Of a stretch of DNA of 64,000 bases, positions 52,652-61,693 are shown piece by piece. The stretch is from JANMEB01 sp041745295 (GTDB taxonomy: Bacteria; Planctomycetota; Planctomycetia; Pirellulales; Pirellulaceae), in NCBI GenBank assembly GCA_041745295.1, contig JBGTJE010000060.1, positions 1 through 64,000 of the forward strand, read 5' to 3'. The notes under the pieces are model-generated. The model saw nothing but the letters and a program-made list of their open reading frames with translations. It did not search any database and was not told the DNA's origin. A program made the position numbers and the translations under genes. Positions within the stretch are counted from its first letter, which is position 1. Every line of letters starts with the position of its first letter.

Positions 52652-54115
52652 ATGCGTTTGTTCAAGTCAAACGATTTAGTGGATGCCCGAATACGCCGCC
52701 GTTGTTTTCTAAGATCGCCTAACGCGATCCCTGGATTTCTTTTGTGCCTGGCGATCACGGGCTTGAGCGTCCGCTGCGAGGCCCAGCAGAATCAGCAGAA
52801 CCAAGGGGCTGGTGTCACAGTTCAGCTTCCGACATTGGGCGTCGAGATCGATGCTAAAGGTATACTGAGTTTGTCGGTCACCGATCCGACGGGAAAGATC
52901 CGCGCCGAACGTGCGGCCGCTGCTCGACGCACTCTGCCGAGAGATATTCAAAAGAATTCCCCCAATCGAAAAATCTCGCTTCGGCGTTTAGCGGATGCAA
53001 TCGTAAAATCATTGGACGGAGGAAAAGAACTCGGGCCTGACATAATCCACTTGGCTGGGCTGCGTCGGCTGGAGCATGTTTTTTTGTATCCCGAGGACAA
53101 CGACGTCATCATCTCCGGGCCCGCAGGAGGCTGGTTCGAAGAAGCGTCGGGGCGAGTCGTTGGCTTGGACGACCGACAGCCCCTGGTAATGATGGACGAC
53201 TTGATCACGGCCCTTCGTGCGTTCGGTCCAAACGACGAATTGAACAAGGTGATCTTATGCTCGATCGATCCGACAGCTGAGGGCATGGCGCGTTATAAAA
53301 AGCTTAAGCGTGAAATACCGACTAAATTTTCGCCTGCCGAATGGGCCGCATTGCCCGCGCGAATGAGCGTCGCAATGCGCGAGAGCTTGGGACCGGCCAA
53401 CGTTCGCGTCCATGGAGTCGCGCATTCGAGCCATATCGCCCAAGTGATGGTCGAATCCGATTATCGAATGAAGATGATTGGCGTCGGCCTCGAACCAGAA
53501 CCCGTTTCGATGGTGACGTTCATCGAAGCGATCAACAGACCCATCGGCGGCTTTCAGCAATGGTGGCTGAGACCAAAATACGATCGCTTAGTTCAAGATC
53601 CCGACGAGCAATCGCTGAAGATCATTGGTCAGTCAATCGAGCTTGTTACCGAGCGGTTGGAAGTGACCGCAGATGAGCGTTTGGTTGGCAGCAAAACTCG
53701 TGCGAGTGCGGCCGCCAACAAGTACGCGAGCGAGTTCACAACAAAATTTCCGGAAATCGCCGTGAACTGTCCGGTGTTTGCTCAATTGCAGACGGTCTCT
53801 GATCTGTTGGTTGTCGCGGGATGGCTAAAGAAGACCGACGCTTGGCGAAAAATCGACTGGGACGGTGGCGTCGTATTCGACCAGCAGCGAATGCCCGCAA
53901 AAGCGCTCCCCGTACCTAAAACTGCCCCGTGCGTTGCCAACGCCGTGCTCAAAGGGGAAATGTTAGTCACTCCGGTCGGCGGCGGCTTTTCGATTACCCC
54001 CGCAATCTCGTTGGACGAAGAGCATTTGGTGATAGACAGGAAGTCAAACCATTTCCAACAAGAGCGAAAAAAGATCGCCCTCTCCGAAGCAGTCGATCAA
54101 TGGTGGTGGGATTAG
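52652..54115 (+). CDS. DUF1598 domain protein, exported
   Basis: From ATG 52652 the product is 487 aa with a basic start, a signal-like segment (NAIPGFLLCLAITGLSVRCE-AQ) and the DUF1598 body (ERAAAARRTLPRDIQKNSPN, LRRLEHVFLYPEDNDVIISG and GPAGGWFEEASGRVVGLDDR). DUF1598 is found mainly in planctomycetes, which supports the assignment of the window. The function is unknown. AGAGGT precedes the start. Confidence 0.8.
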   Translation: MRLFKSNDLVDARIRRRCFLRSPNAIPGFLLCLAITGLSVRCEAQQNQQNQGAGVTVQLPTLGVEIDAKGILSLSVTDPTGKIRAERAAAARRTLPRDIQKNSPNRKISLRRLADAIVKSLDGGKELGPDIIHLAGLRRLEHVFLYPEDNDVIISGPAGGWFEEASGRVVGLDDRQPLVMMDDLITALRAFGPNDELNKVILCSIDPTAEGMARYKKLKREIPTKFSPAEWAALPARMSVAMRESLGPANVRVHGVAHSSHIAQVMVESDYRMKMIGVGLEPEPVSMVTFIEAINRPIGGFQQWWLRPKYDRLVQDPDEQSLKIIGQSIELVTERLEVTADERLVGSKTRASAAANKYASEFTTKFPEIAVNCPVFAQLQTVSDLLVVAGWLKKTDAWRKIDWDGGVVFDQQRMPAKALPVPKTAPCVANAVLKGEMLVTPVGGGFSITPAISLDEEHLVIDRKSNHFQQERKKIALSEAVDQWWWD

Positions 54116-54722
54116 TCACTGTCCCAGATTAGGCAGTGTGAGGCGGGATGCCGTGCAACGCTTCATTCACAGGTTGCTAAAACAAAAAACAATGTCTGAC
54201 CCCGATCGTGGGCCGACTCAGTTTTCGGCCGGACCGCGATGGGAAAGGGCGAGCAGCCATGCATGAATACAGCGAGCGCGGCGGATTCGTCGCAGGCCCT
54301 CCTGTCCGGTCCAGCGTGATCGAATCAGCGCAAGCTTGGCCCGAATTTCTTGGGGACCAGGAACTTGCTCACCGGACGTCTCCCGTCGAACTGTGATCGA
54401 GCTTTCATTGAATTCTTGCAGTCGTCGTAATGACATCGTTCGAACTACCTTTCCGTTCAGATGCCGGGACCGGTAAAGTGCAAGGCCGTCTCGATTCGTC
54501 ACAATTTTCTAACGCAGAAAAGCAAAGGATTGATGAAGACGATGTGAAAATTGCCTGAAGATGATCAAACCAAGGAGTCCACACCAACTTTTTCTTGACG
54601 ATCGGCGGAATTTTTCGTTTAACGGCAAGCCGCAGGCGATGGCGCGGGAAAAGTCAAAACAGCGTCGCCTGCGGCTTGCCGTCAAACGAAGATGAAGTGA
54701 AGAATCGCAGTCGCCCATGGAC
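54116..54722. other. interval between convergent genes
   Basis: Apart from the inverted repeat at 54614-54690 no gene or further structure was recognised. Confidence 0.5.
54614..54690. terminator. 26-bp inverted repeat between convergent genes
   Basis: TTCGTTTAACGGCAAGCCGC continuing AGGCGA (54614-54639) pairs with TCGCCTGCGGCTTGCCGTCA continuing AACGAA (54665-54690), with one mismatch over 26 bp. The loop is 25 nt. It lies between the DUF1598 gene and the oppositely oriented gene ending at 54723, the right place for a bidirectional terminator. Confidence 0.65.
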
Positions 54723-56783
54723 TCAGTTCACTGTGCCCAAATGATCTGTGTAGGTAAGCGGTTCGTTGGACAATTCGGCAAGTCGATCGACGATAACCGA
54801 CAATTCGCCGCGCAGCGCCGATCCGGGATGGTACACCCGCGGTGATGGAAGCCGCTCAGACAACGCGTCCAGCGTTGCAGCGGTGTTGGCCTGAATGCCG
54901 TGCGTGGGAACCAGAATATAAAATTGATCAATGATCGAACCTTTCGGCAGCGCTTTCGTCCACAGTGCCGGCAGAATGGCAAAGCCGCCGGAAAAATCCA
55001 TGGAGTTAAATACAAAACGCTGGGGATCGGTTGTTGTCCCATTGGACAAATGGACTCGGCCGGGATCCCGGCCGTAGACGACCGTCATAGTTGCCCCGCC
55101 ACCAAGATTGTATCGGTTGTATGCCATCGCCCAGCCGCGGGTTTCAAAAACCGGCCACGCGGGATAGTGCGGAATATCTTTCGAGTTTGCAAACCAACGA
55201 TTCGGACGACCTTGATCGTCAATGCCAAGTGCCATCGAGTTAAAAGCGCTATCCGAGAACGGATTCCATGCTTCAAACAACGGGTTGCCGAGTGTGACTT
55301 CCGCGCCGCGTAGAGCGATTTTGCCAACGCGGATCACTCGTCGAACGAGCAGCGCTCCGCCGTCCAGAACTTTGGTTCGAGTCAACGCAGTGATCGATCC
55401 CTGAACAAAGGGGTCCAGTTCCGCTTTCCATAATCGATCCGCCTCGGACCATACATCCAGCTGGCCTTGTTCGGCGGATAGAACTACGGCGACCGTCCCG
55501 TGAAGGACGTTGAGATATGTACCGGCTTGCGCCACATTGAATCGGTCTTCCCAACTTGGCAGCGTTGAAACGTCGTGGACAACGGATTGCCCCTGTTCCC
55601 AAATCGTCCACTGAATTACGCGATCGGTGACTTCGCCGCGATAGGATCGGGCCAACAGGTGTTTGGCATTTCGCGAATCTTGAACACTCGAGATCACGCC
55701 CGCTGCACCAAAGCGAGCTTGGAATGCCGGACGTCCACCCGGTTCAAAGGTCCGCAAGCGAACATCGGTGCCGTCGTTGGTGAGTGCATGTGTCCAACCA
55801 TCCTGCAAAACGTCGTTCAAGGCAAAATGCATCAGTTGATCGTCAATACCCGTCAGCCCAAACTGGAAGTAACCGTTGACGTGCAGGGATTCAGATTGGT
55901 GGAATCCCGGACCAACGCTCTGACCGGAATTGAGTGAACCCGTGGAATACACCGACGGGTCCTCAGTTTCGAATACCACTCCGTCAATCGAAATTGAGTC
56001 CACGCGCAAGTTGCGGTCGATTGCTCCTGGCCCCAAAATGTCATTAATAAACGCGATCCGAATCCGCTCTGCCGCAATTGTTTCCGTAGCGCGGAAACAC
56101 CAAGGCCGCATCGATCCTGTTGCCGTCCATTGGCGCACCGGCCGTTGGTCAATTTGCAATTGCAACCATTCGTCTCCTTCGTCGCCCTCAGCCATCACTT
56201 CGATGAACGAGCCGATCGCCCGCGGTCCGGATACAACATTTCCAACATCGACCGGCTCGGGTTCATTGAAAGCTGTTTGAATGTTGCCCAGGATCAGATT
56301 GTTACGAAGTACGATGCCGCTTTGCACCCGGTTGTGAAATAGCTGCACATCGCGGGCGACCACGCTATTTCTAATCACGATATCGAGTGCGACATTGTCC
56401 TCGATCAAGCAATAACCGCTGACGTTTGAGTCGAATATACGAATGGCTCCACTTGAATTGCATATGTGGACGTCGCCCGAGACGCGGGATGGCTGAATTG
56501 CAGATTTCTTCAAGGTCACATTTCCGGCTTGTTGCCCTGTCAACATGCCGTCGATTTGCACGCCCTGGCCGTAGAAACTGGCGCCCGCTTCAACCAGCAC
56601 ATCCCCGGAGATATGAACGTTCCTGGCGTTTACGGTTGCGCCGTTTTGCACGATCAAATTCCCGGCGACGTCCTGGACAAGTGCTCGACTTTGAACGATG
56701 ACCAGATCGTCCGCCGCAAGTTGCAGCGGAATGAGCATCAGCGCATAAATCGCCATCGTTCGTACCGGTCTAATCTCGCACAT
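54723..56783 (-). CDS. exported beta-helix/CBM protein
   Basis: From ATG 56783 the product is about 686 aa. A signal peptide (MAIYALMLIPLQLAA-DD) is followed by an N-terminal parallel beta-helix-like part (NGATVNARNVHISGDVLVEA, GVQIDGMLTGQQAGNVTLKK). Next comes a domain like the calcium-dependent xylan-binding CBM60/36 family (EGDEGDEWLQLQIDQRPVRQ, IRIAFINDILGPGAIDRNLR, VDSISIDGVVFETE). The large C-terminal part is unrecognised but beta-rich. It probably binds or processes a polysaccharide outside the cell. ATG 56756 is an alternative start. Confidence 0.65.
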   Translation of the reverse strand: MCEIRPVRTMAIYALMLIPLQLAADDLVIVQSRALVQDVAGNLIVQNGATVNARNVHISGDVLVEAGASFYGQGVQIDGMLTGQQAGNVTLKKSAIQPSRVSGDVHICNSSGAIRIFDSNVSGYCLIEDNVALDIVIRNSVVARDVQLFHNRVQSGIVLRNNLILGNIQTAFNEPEPVDVGNVVSGPRAIGSFIEVMAEGDEGDEWLQLQIDQRPVRQWTATGSMRPWCFRATETIAAERIRIAFINDILGPGAIDRNLRVDSISIDGVVFETEDPSVYSTGSLNSGQSVGPGFHQSESLHVNGYFQFGLTGIDDQLMHFALNDVLQDGWTHALTNDGTDVRLRTFEPGGRPAFQARFGAAGVISSVQDSRNAKHLLARSYRGEVTDRVIQWTIWEQGQSVVHDVSTLPSWEDRFNVAQAGTYLNVLHGTVAVVLSAEQGQLDVWSEADRLWKAELDPFVQGSITALTRTKVLDGGALLVRRVIRVGKIALRGAEVTLGNPLFEAWNPFSDSAFNSMALGIDDQGRPNRWFANSKDIPHYPAWPVFETRGWAMAYNRYNLGGGATMTVVYGRDPGRVHLSNGTTTDPQRFVFNSMDFSGGFAILPALWTKALPKGSIIDQFYILVPTHGIQANTAATLDALSERLPSPRVYHPGSALRGELSVIVDRLAELSNEPLTYTDHLGTVN

Positions 56784-56965
56784 CAGCCGCGCCTCGCAAC
56801 GTCGTGATATCGGTTTTTTGCCAATTTGCCAGCCCGGTTTCCAGTCTAATTGGCGATTCTCCAATTACAACGAATAGCGAGTCCCTTGCGCGAAGTGGGA
56901 GTCGAGGCTCACGAGACATAGTGTCTACGGACGCGCAGCAATAACGTCGGCCTCGGGAGGAGTCC

Positions 56966-57991
56966 TTATCCACTCTTCTGCCGAGTGGATGGATCGTCGA
57001 CGACGGTATCGGCAGACTCTTTGGCAATTCGTTCCACGTCGGCGAGCCGGGGAATCCCTTCTTGGACTCGGCCATGTTCGGTGACATGTAGGGCGTTGTC
57101 AGCAGGCACAATGCGCTCACCGCGTATTCGGGCTTGGGATTGGCAGACCTCCGCGCCGAACAACAAGATCAAAGCAGCGTAATATGTCCAAAGCACGACG
57201 ACCACCAACGATCCTGCCGCTCCATAGCTGTTGCCAAGAGTAGCCTGGCCTAGGTACAGTCCAAAAAGATGTTTTCCGATACCAAATAGGATCGACGCCA
57301 ATCCAGCGGCCAGCCAAACGTCTCTCCAAGCGACTTCTGCGTCGGGGAGCACCTTGTAGATCAGGGCAAACAGAAACATGACCAAGGCAAACGACACAGC
57401 CATTTGGAAGTAATCGATCAAATACATCAAATCCTCGCCCAAGTAATAAATCAGGGGTTGGTGCGTGGCCGCTAGGACTGTGCTAATGACTAACGAGACC
57501 ATCAACAGGAAAGCGATTACAAGAACCATCGCAAATGAAAGGAACCTGTCGCGAGCCATCACCCAGAGCGACAAATTTGGCTTGGGGCGGACTTCCCAAA
57601 TGGTATCCAGCGAGTCCTTGAGTTCGGCAAACGCGCCCGTCGCGGAGAAAATCATCACTGCCAGGCCTATAATCATCGCCAATACGCTTGCATCGCCTGA
57701 TGGAGCATTTTCGATGAGAAGCGTGATTGCCTTCGCGCCATCGTCGCCGACCAAGAACTCGGCCTGCTCCAGTAGCGCCGCCAGCGCCGGCCCGCGCCCA
57801 AACAACGCACCGCCCACCGCCACTGCGATGACGACAATCGGCGTTAAGGAAAAGACCATGTAGAATGCCAGAGCCGCGGCCATGCGCGGCACTTTGTCTT
57901 CATACCATTCGAAGGCTGCGCGTTTTAAGATCCGTTTGAGTTCCACTCGAAGAAAATGGCGCGTTGCCCCCGCCTTTGATCGAATGTCCAT
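56966..57991 (-). CDS. YihY/BrkB family membrane protein
   Basis: The 341-aa product has six transmembrane helices and the family signatures KVPRMAAALAFYMVFSLTPI, YKVLPDAEVAWRDVWLAAGL and GNSYGAAGSLVVVVLWTYYA. The former 'RNase BN' annotation of this family is not supported. The cytoplasmic tail is acidic. The gene is in the same orientation as the iron permease gene upstream. Confidence 0.85.
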   Translation of the reverse strand: MDIRSKAGATRHFLRVELKRILKRAAFEWYEDKVPRMAAALAFYMVFSLTPIVVIAVAVGGALFGRGPALAALLEQAEFLVGDDGAKAITLLIENAPSGDASVLAMIIGLAVMIFSATGAFAELKDSLDTIWEVRPKPNLSLWVMARDRFLSFAMVLVIAFLLMVSLVISTVLAATHQPLIYYLGEDLMYLIDYFQMAVSFALVMFLFALIYKVLPDAEVAWRDVWLAAGLASILFGIGKHLFGLYLGQATLGNSYGAAGSLVVVVLWTYYAALILLFGAEVCQSQARIRGERIVPADNALHVTEHGRVQEGIPRLADVERIAKESADTVVDDPSTRQKSG

Positions 57992-58069
57992 GCCGGCCCG
58001 ACCCCTTCAACAATAACTGTTGGCGCGCCCGTCCATTCGATGTCCTGAACAAGCGAGATATACATTGCC

Positions 58070-58510
58070 TCAAGACTTGGTTTTTGAACGACTGACCTCA
58101 GGAGCGTCAGTATCCTTTTGTCCCCGGGCAAGTTTGCGCCTTGCGAGCCCGGCCAATTGAATGTACTCCTTGCGGATTTCGTCGAGCTGATCTTCGTCCA
58201 ACTCTTCCAAGTCCAACAATGCGTTGTGCGCCCCTTCGCTCACTCGAATCAACTCGTCCAGTTTGATTTGCACTGCTTCGGTATCGCGATTTTGAGTGTT
58301 TTGAATTAAGAATACCATCAGGAACGTGACGATTGTCGTACTCGTGTTGATGACCAATTGCCACGTATCGCTGAACCCGAAGAGAGGACCCGAGATCGCC
58401 CAGACCAGAATGACTCCCATTGCAGCCGCAAAGGTCACCGGCCGACCGGCAATCCGCGCGGTTGATTTCGCAAAACGTGTAAACCAAGAAATCTCGTTTG
58501 TTTTCTCCAT
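58070..58510 (-). CDS. low-affinity iron permease family protein
   Basis: From ATG 58510 the product is 146 aa: NEISWFTRFAKSTARIAGRP, two transmembrane helices (FAAAMGVILVWAISGPLFGF and LVINTSTTIVTFLMVFLIQN) and the diagnostic TQNRDTEAVQIKLDELIRVS with an acidic C-terminal helix. This is the Fet4-like family; iron transport by bacterial members is not proven. The longer frame to 58591 has no good start. Confidence 0.8.
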   Translation of the reverse strand: MEKTNEISWFTRFAKSTARIAGRPVTFAAAMGVILVWAISGPLFGFSDTWQLVINTSTTIVTFLMVFLIQNTQNRDTEAVQIKLDELIRVSEGAHNALLDLEELDEDQLDEIRKEYIQLAGLARRKLARGQKDTDAPEVSRSKTKS

Positions 58511-58580
58511 TTGTGGGACTCCGTCGAATTGCGAAAGAGAAATAGGCTTTGTATCAATGACCAAATCGTGATCTCTTACA

Positions 58581-58662
58581 ATCAGCCGCAACGCGCTAGC
58601 GTCCGGTTTTTGAATCGTGGTTCATGGCAAAAAAAACCGGGGGCTAGCGCCGAGCGGCTGAT
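58581..58662. terminator. 31-bp imperfect inverted repeat
   Basis: ATCAGCCGCAACGCGCTAGC continuing to CCGGTTTTT (58581-58611) pairs with AAAAACCGGGGGCTAGCGCC continuing to GCGGCTGAT (58632-58662), with about five mismatches. The loop is 20 nt. It lies between the iron permease start and the panE stop and is a likely terminator for the minus-strand panE gene. I recall very similar GCTAGCG/CCGGGGGCTAGCG repeats in other planctomycetes. Confidence 0.65.
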
Positions 58663-58755
58663 ATTTTAAGACACAGCATAAGTCATGCCAAACATTGGAA
58701 TTCGTTTATCGGGAGAGCAAAGATACGAAATCACGCGAACCTAATTTTAATCGGT

Positions 58756-59697
58756 TCATCCTGGGAACTGTAACTTCCCTCGTGCGCGAAGTTCTAGCGG
58801 TAATAGACTTCCATAGATAAAGGTATGCAGCGGCGTCGCCACCTCTGATGCCTGCCCCAAGCGGACCACCGCGCCGATCTGCGCGTCGAGTTCTGAGGGG
58901 CGCCCTGTCAATATATCCCGCTGCATCGAGACGGTCGCGTCGGGCTGCACGCTGTCCAAGTGCGCAATTGTTCGTTGCAACGCGTCAGCGGGGAGGGAAA
59001 TCCCGCGCGCCTGAGCGACAGTCAGCACTTCGCGCATCGCCTGTTCTGCCATTTGACGTGTTTCGGGTAGGCGCCACCAGATCCCAATGGGGGCGTGCGT
59101 CAGCGCGCCGATGCCGCTGCACGGCGTGATCGTTAAAAACTTCATCCATAATGCTACGCGTATGTCGGACGGAATCTCGGCCGTTACTCCAGCCCGCAAA
59201 AATGCTTGGCGAAGAAACTCGAGTCGCGAACTCGGCCGATTGTCGATTTCACCAAACTTAATGAAGGGAACTGCCGCCGTGTGCCGGATATGGCCGGGCG
59301 CTTCAATAAAGCTGACGATGGCACAGACTCCTCCTACTACGGGCGCTGCTCCCAACACCGACGTCAATTGTTCTGGGGCTTCGACACCGTTCTGGAGTGA
59401 AACCACGCATGTCTCCGGCCCAATCATCGGACGGATCGATTCGGCTGCCTCCCGAACCTGCCAAGATTTTACAGTGACAAGAATGACATCTACGATGCCA
59501 ACTTGCCGTGGGTCGTCCGTCGCCTGCGCGGGTTTGATCACAAAGTCGCCGAGAATGCTGTCGACGCGCAGGCCCAAGGACCGAAGCGCGTGTAATTGTG
59601 TTCCGCGGGCGATAAACGTAACGTCCTCGCCCGCTTGTGCCAAGCGTCCGCCAAAATAGCCTCCCACTCCGCCCGCCCCGAAGACAACAATGCGCAT
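58756..59697 (-). CDS. panE: 2-dehydropantoate 2-reductase
   Basis: From ATG 59697 (AGAGGATG upstream) the product is 313 aa. The N-terminal Rossmann domain MRIVVFGAGGVGGYFGGRLA carries the GxGxxG NADPH motif, and the body has VILVTVKSWQVREA, VSLQNGVEAPEQL and GVCAIVSFIEAPGHIRH. The C-terminal helical domain includes SVQPDATVSMQRDILTGRPS and ELDAQIGAVVRLG, the ketopantoate-binding part. It reduces 2-dehydropantoate to pantoate in coenzyme A synthesis, although panE paralogues with other substrates exist. No pan operon is nearby. Confidence 0.85.
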   Translation of the reverse strand: MRIVVFGAGGVGGYFGGRLAQAGEDVTFIARGTQLHALRSLGLRVDSILGDFVIKPAQATDDPRQVGIVDVILVTVKSWQVREAAESIRPMIGPETCVVSLQNGVEAPEQLTSVLGAAPVVGGVCAIVSFIEAPGHIRHTAAVPFIKFGEIDNRPSSRLEFLRQAFLRAGVTAEIPSDIRVALWMKFLTITPCSGIGALTHAPIGIWWRLPETRQMAEQAMREVLTVAQARGISLPADALQRTIAHLDSVQPDATVSMQRDILTGRPSELDAQIGAVVRLGQASEVATPLHTFIYGSLLPLELRARGKLQFPG

Positions 59698-59930
59698 GAA
59701 AACATCCTCTGGAGAAAGCCAATTCAGCTCACACAATTGTGATGCGGAACGATCAAGTTTGGCAGCGGGTTTTAATCTCTCGCGTTTTATGATGTTACAC
59801 TTATCTAGGCGCCCTGCCGTTGCATGGACATCTGAAGCCTGAAGCGCGAGTATTGATTGTGCACATTGGAGCTGCCAAAAGTGCATTCTGTGGCAATGAA
59901 AGCCTGAAGCGCAAGCGAAGGAGCAGCGCG

Positions 59931-60581
59931 ATGGACGCTCAAAAACTCAACGACATCCAGACCAGCTACGACCAAGTCGCGGACGAATATGTACGCCGCA
60001 TCTTCGACGAATTGCGGCACAAGCCACTCGACCGACAATTACTCGATCGATTTGCGACGAGCGTGCGCGATATCGGCCCGGCGTGTGACATGGGTTGTGG
60101 TCCAGGACACGTTGCACGTTACCTGCACGAACGCGGCGTCCAGGTTTGTGGCGTTGACTTGTCGCCGGCGATGATTGAGCGAGCGCGACGCCTAACACCG
60201 GGTATCGAATTTCGGCAAGGCGACATTTTGGCGCTTAACACAGCCGACGGATCGTGGGTCGGCATCGCTGCCTTTTATTCCATCATCCACATACCGCGTG
60301 ACGAATTACCACGGGCGCTGGGAGAGTTTTGGAGAGTACTGCGACCGGGCGGTCTGTTGCTGCTGACCTTTCACATCGGCGACGATAAAATTCATCTGGA
60401 TGAGTGGTGGGGTCAGAAGGTCTGCATTGACTTCTTCCTTTTCCGACCTGACGAGATGACCGGCTACCTCGAAGCCGTTGGATTTGAAATTGAGGAGATC
60501 ATCGAACGGGAGTCGTATCCCGATGTCGAGCATCCCAGCCGAAGAGCTTATATTTTTGCTCGCCGACAAACCAGCGTTTGA
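59931..60581 (+). CDS. class I SAM-dependent methyltransferase
   Basis: From ATG 59931 (GAAGGAG upstream) the product is 216 aa: QTSYDQVADEYVRRIFDELR at the start, motif I CDMGCGPGHVARYLHERGVQ, CGVDLSPAMIERARR, FYSIIHIPRDELPRALGEFW, VLRPGGLLLLTFHIGDD. It is a small Methyltransf_11/25 enzyme of unknown substrate. The next gene starts about 21 nt downstream. Confidence 0.85.
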   Translation: MDAQKLNDIQTSYDQVADEYVRRIFDELRHKPLDRQLLDRFATSVRDIGPACDMGCGPGHVARYLHERGVQVCGVDLSPAMIERARRLTPGIEFRQGDILALNTADGSWVGIAAFYSIIHIPRDELPRALGEFWRVLRPGGLLLLTFHIGDDKIHLDEWWGQKVCIDFFLFRPDEMTGYLEAVGFEIEEIIERESYPDVEHPSRRAYIFARRQTSV

Positions 60582-60602
60582 GAAATGACGACCTAAATGC
60601 TC

Positions 60603-61091
60603 ATGGCTTCAGAAACGATCACCATCGCCCGCGCCGATTTGAACGCCGAGGTCAGCCGCGCACTGATTGGCGCTTTAAACGACGAGTTGCGAGGACTCTA
60701 TTCCGAGCCTGGTGCAACGCACTTTCGGTTGGATCCCGACGAAGTGACTGACGGGCGCGGCATCTTCCTCGTCGCGTACCGAGACGGGAATCCGGTCGCC
60801 TGTGGCGCCCTTCGGCTCCTCGACGGCGAGACGGCCGAACTCAAGCGGATGTATGTGGCTCCTGCTGTTCGCGGTAAAGGCCTGGGGCGCCGTCTTGTGA
60901 CGGCTCTCGAAGCGGAGGCCCGGGCGTTGAACGTTCGGCGACTCGTCCTGGAAACCGGTGTGCGACAAACGGCGGCACTCGCGCTTTATCGCGCGACCGG
61001 TTTCCGTCCCATCCCACTCTACGGCGAGTACTGCCTCTCCGTGAAAACCAGTGTATGTCTGGGAAAAACACTCGTCGTTCGAAACCCGTAA
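60603..61091 (+). CDS. GNAT family N-acetyltransferase
   Basis: From ATG 60603 the product is 162 aa. The GNAT core is clear: GNPVACGALRLLDGETAELK, RMYVAPAVRGKGLGRRLVTA (the R/Q-x-x-G-x-G/A acetyl-CoA loop), LEAEARALNVRRLVLETGVR and ALYRATGFRPIPLYG. The acceptor is unknown. ATG 60597 is a possible alternative start. It is probably co-transcribed with the methyltransferase upstream. Confidence 0.85.
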   Translation: MASETITIARADLNAEVSRALIGALNDELRGLYSEPGATHFRLDPDEVTDGRGIFLVAYRDGNPVACGALRLLDGETAELKRMYVAPAVRGKGLGRRLVTALEAEARALNVRRLVLETGVRQTAALALYRATGFRPIPLYGEYCLSVKTSVCLGKTLVVRNP

Positions 61092-61103
61092 CTGATCTGG
61101 ACT

Positions 61104-61301
61104 TCAACACTTGTCGCAAAAGTCTTTGATTTGCCGCTTGGCTTCTTCTTTTGCGATTCCATAACGTTGTTGGATTTTGCCTTCAAGCTGTTCTTGCTTG
61201 CCGGCAATCGTGTCCAAATCATCGTCGGTTAATTTGCCCCAAGTTTCCTTGGCCTTGCCACGAATTTCCGTCCATTTGCCTTTAATTTGATCCCAGTTCA
61301 T
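61104..61301 (-). CDS. CsbD family stress protein
   Basis: The 65-aa product MNWDQIKGKWTEIRGKAKET, then LTDDDLDTIAGKQEQLEGKI, is an unmistakable CsbD protein. It has TTAGGAG upstream of ATG 61301. CsbD proteins are small, hydrophilic and induced under general stress; the mechanism is unknown. It is convergent with the GNAT gene, with 12 nt between stops. Confidence 0.9.
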   Translation of the reverse strand: MNWDQIKGKWTEIRGKAKETWGKLTDDDLDTIAGKQEQLEGKIQQRYGIAKEEAKRQIKDFCDKC

Positions 61302-61693
61302 TTTCGTTCTCCTAAAATGCCGCAATCAAGGGATTGCGAGACATGCGGGTCAGATCCCCTTCAACAGAGATTTGGATCCTCCCGCCAAAATCGTCACACA
61401 GTCATTTATTTACGTGCAACTTCTGAGCCAGTAAAAGCCAGATTACGTCACTTGTTATTTTGGGCGAAAAAAGTGTCGTCCAGCATACGTACAGAACGCC
61501 ATCACCTCTAAAGCAGAGTCTAGTGACATGGTTGCTCGCCGGTCACATTGGCAAAACATAGTCCCCCCGGAAGCGGAGAGATGAGGTTCCACAACCACCT
61601 GAATAAAGACGGCGTCCCCTTCCTCACTAACGCTGAGCTCCAACAATGGACCACGTATTGGCAACCGAACCCTTGAGGTAATCATCTCGATCC
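61302..61693. other. intergenic interval
   Basis: It must carry the divergent promoters of csbD and the next gene. No recognisable motif, repeat or small gene was found. Confidence 0.5.

Noticed and set aside
52465..52722. ORF overlapping the M56 stop
   Set aside because: It has no family resemblance and its end overlaps the better supported DUF1598 start.
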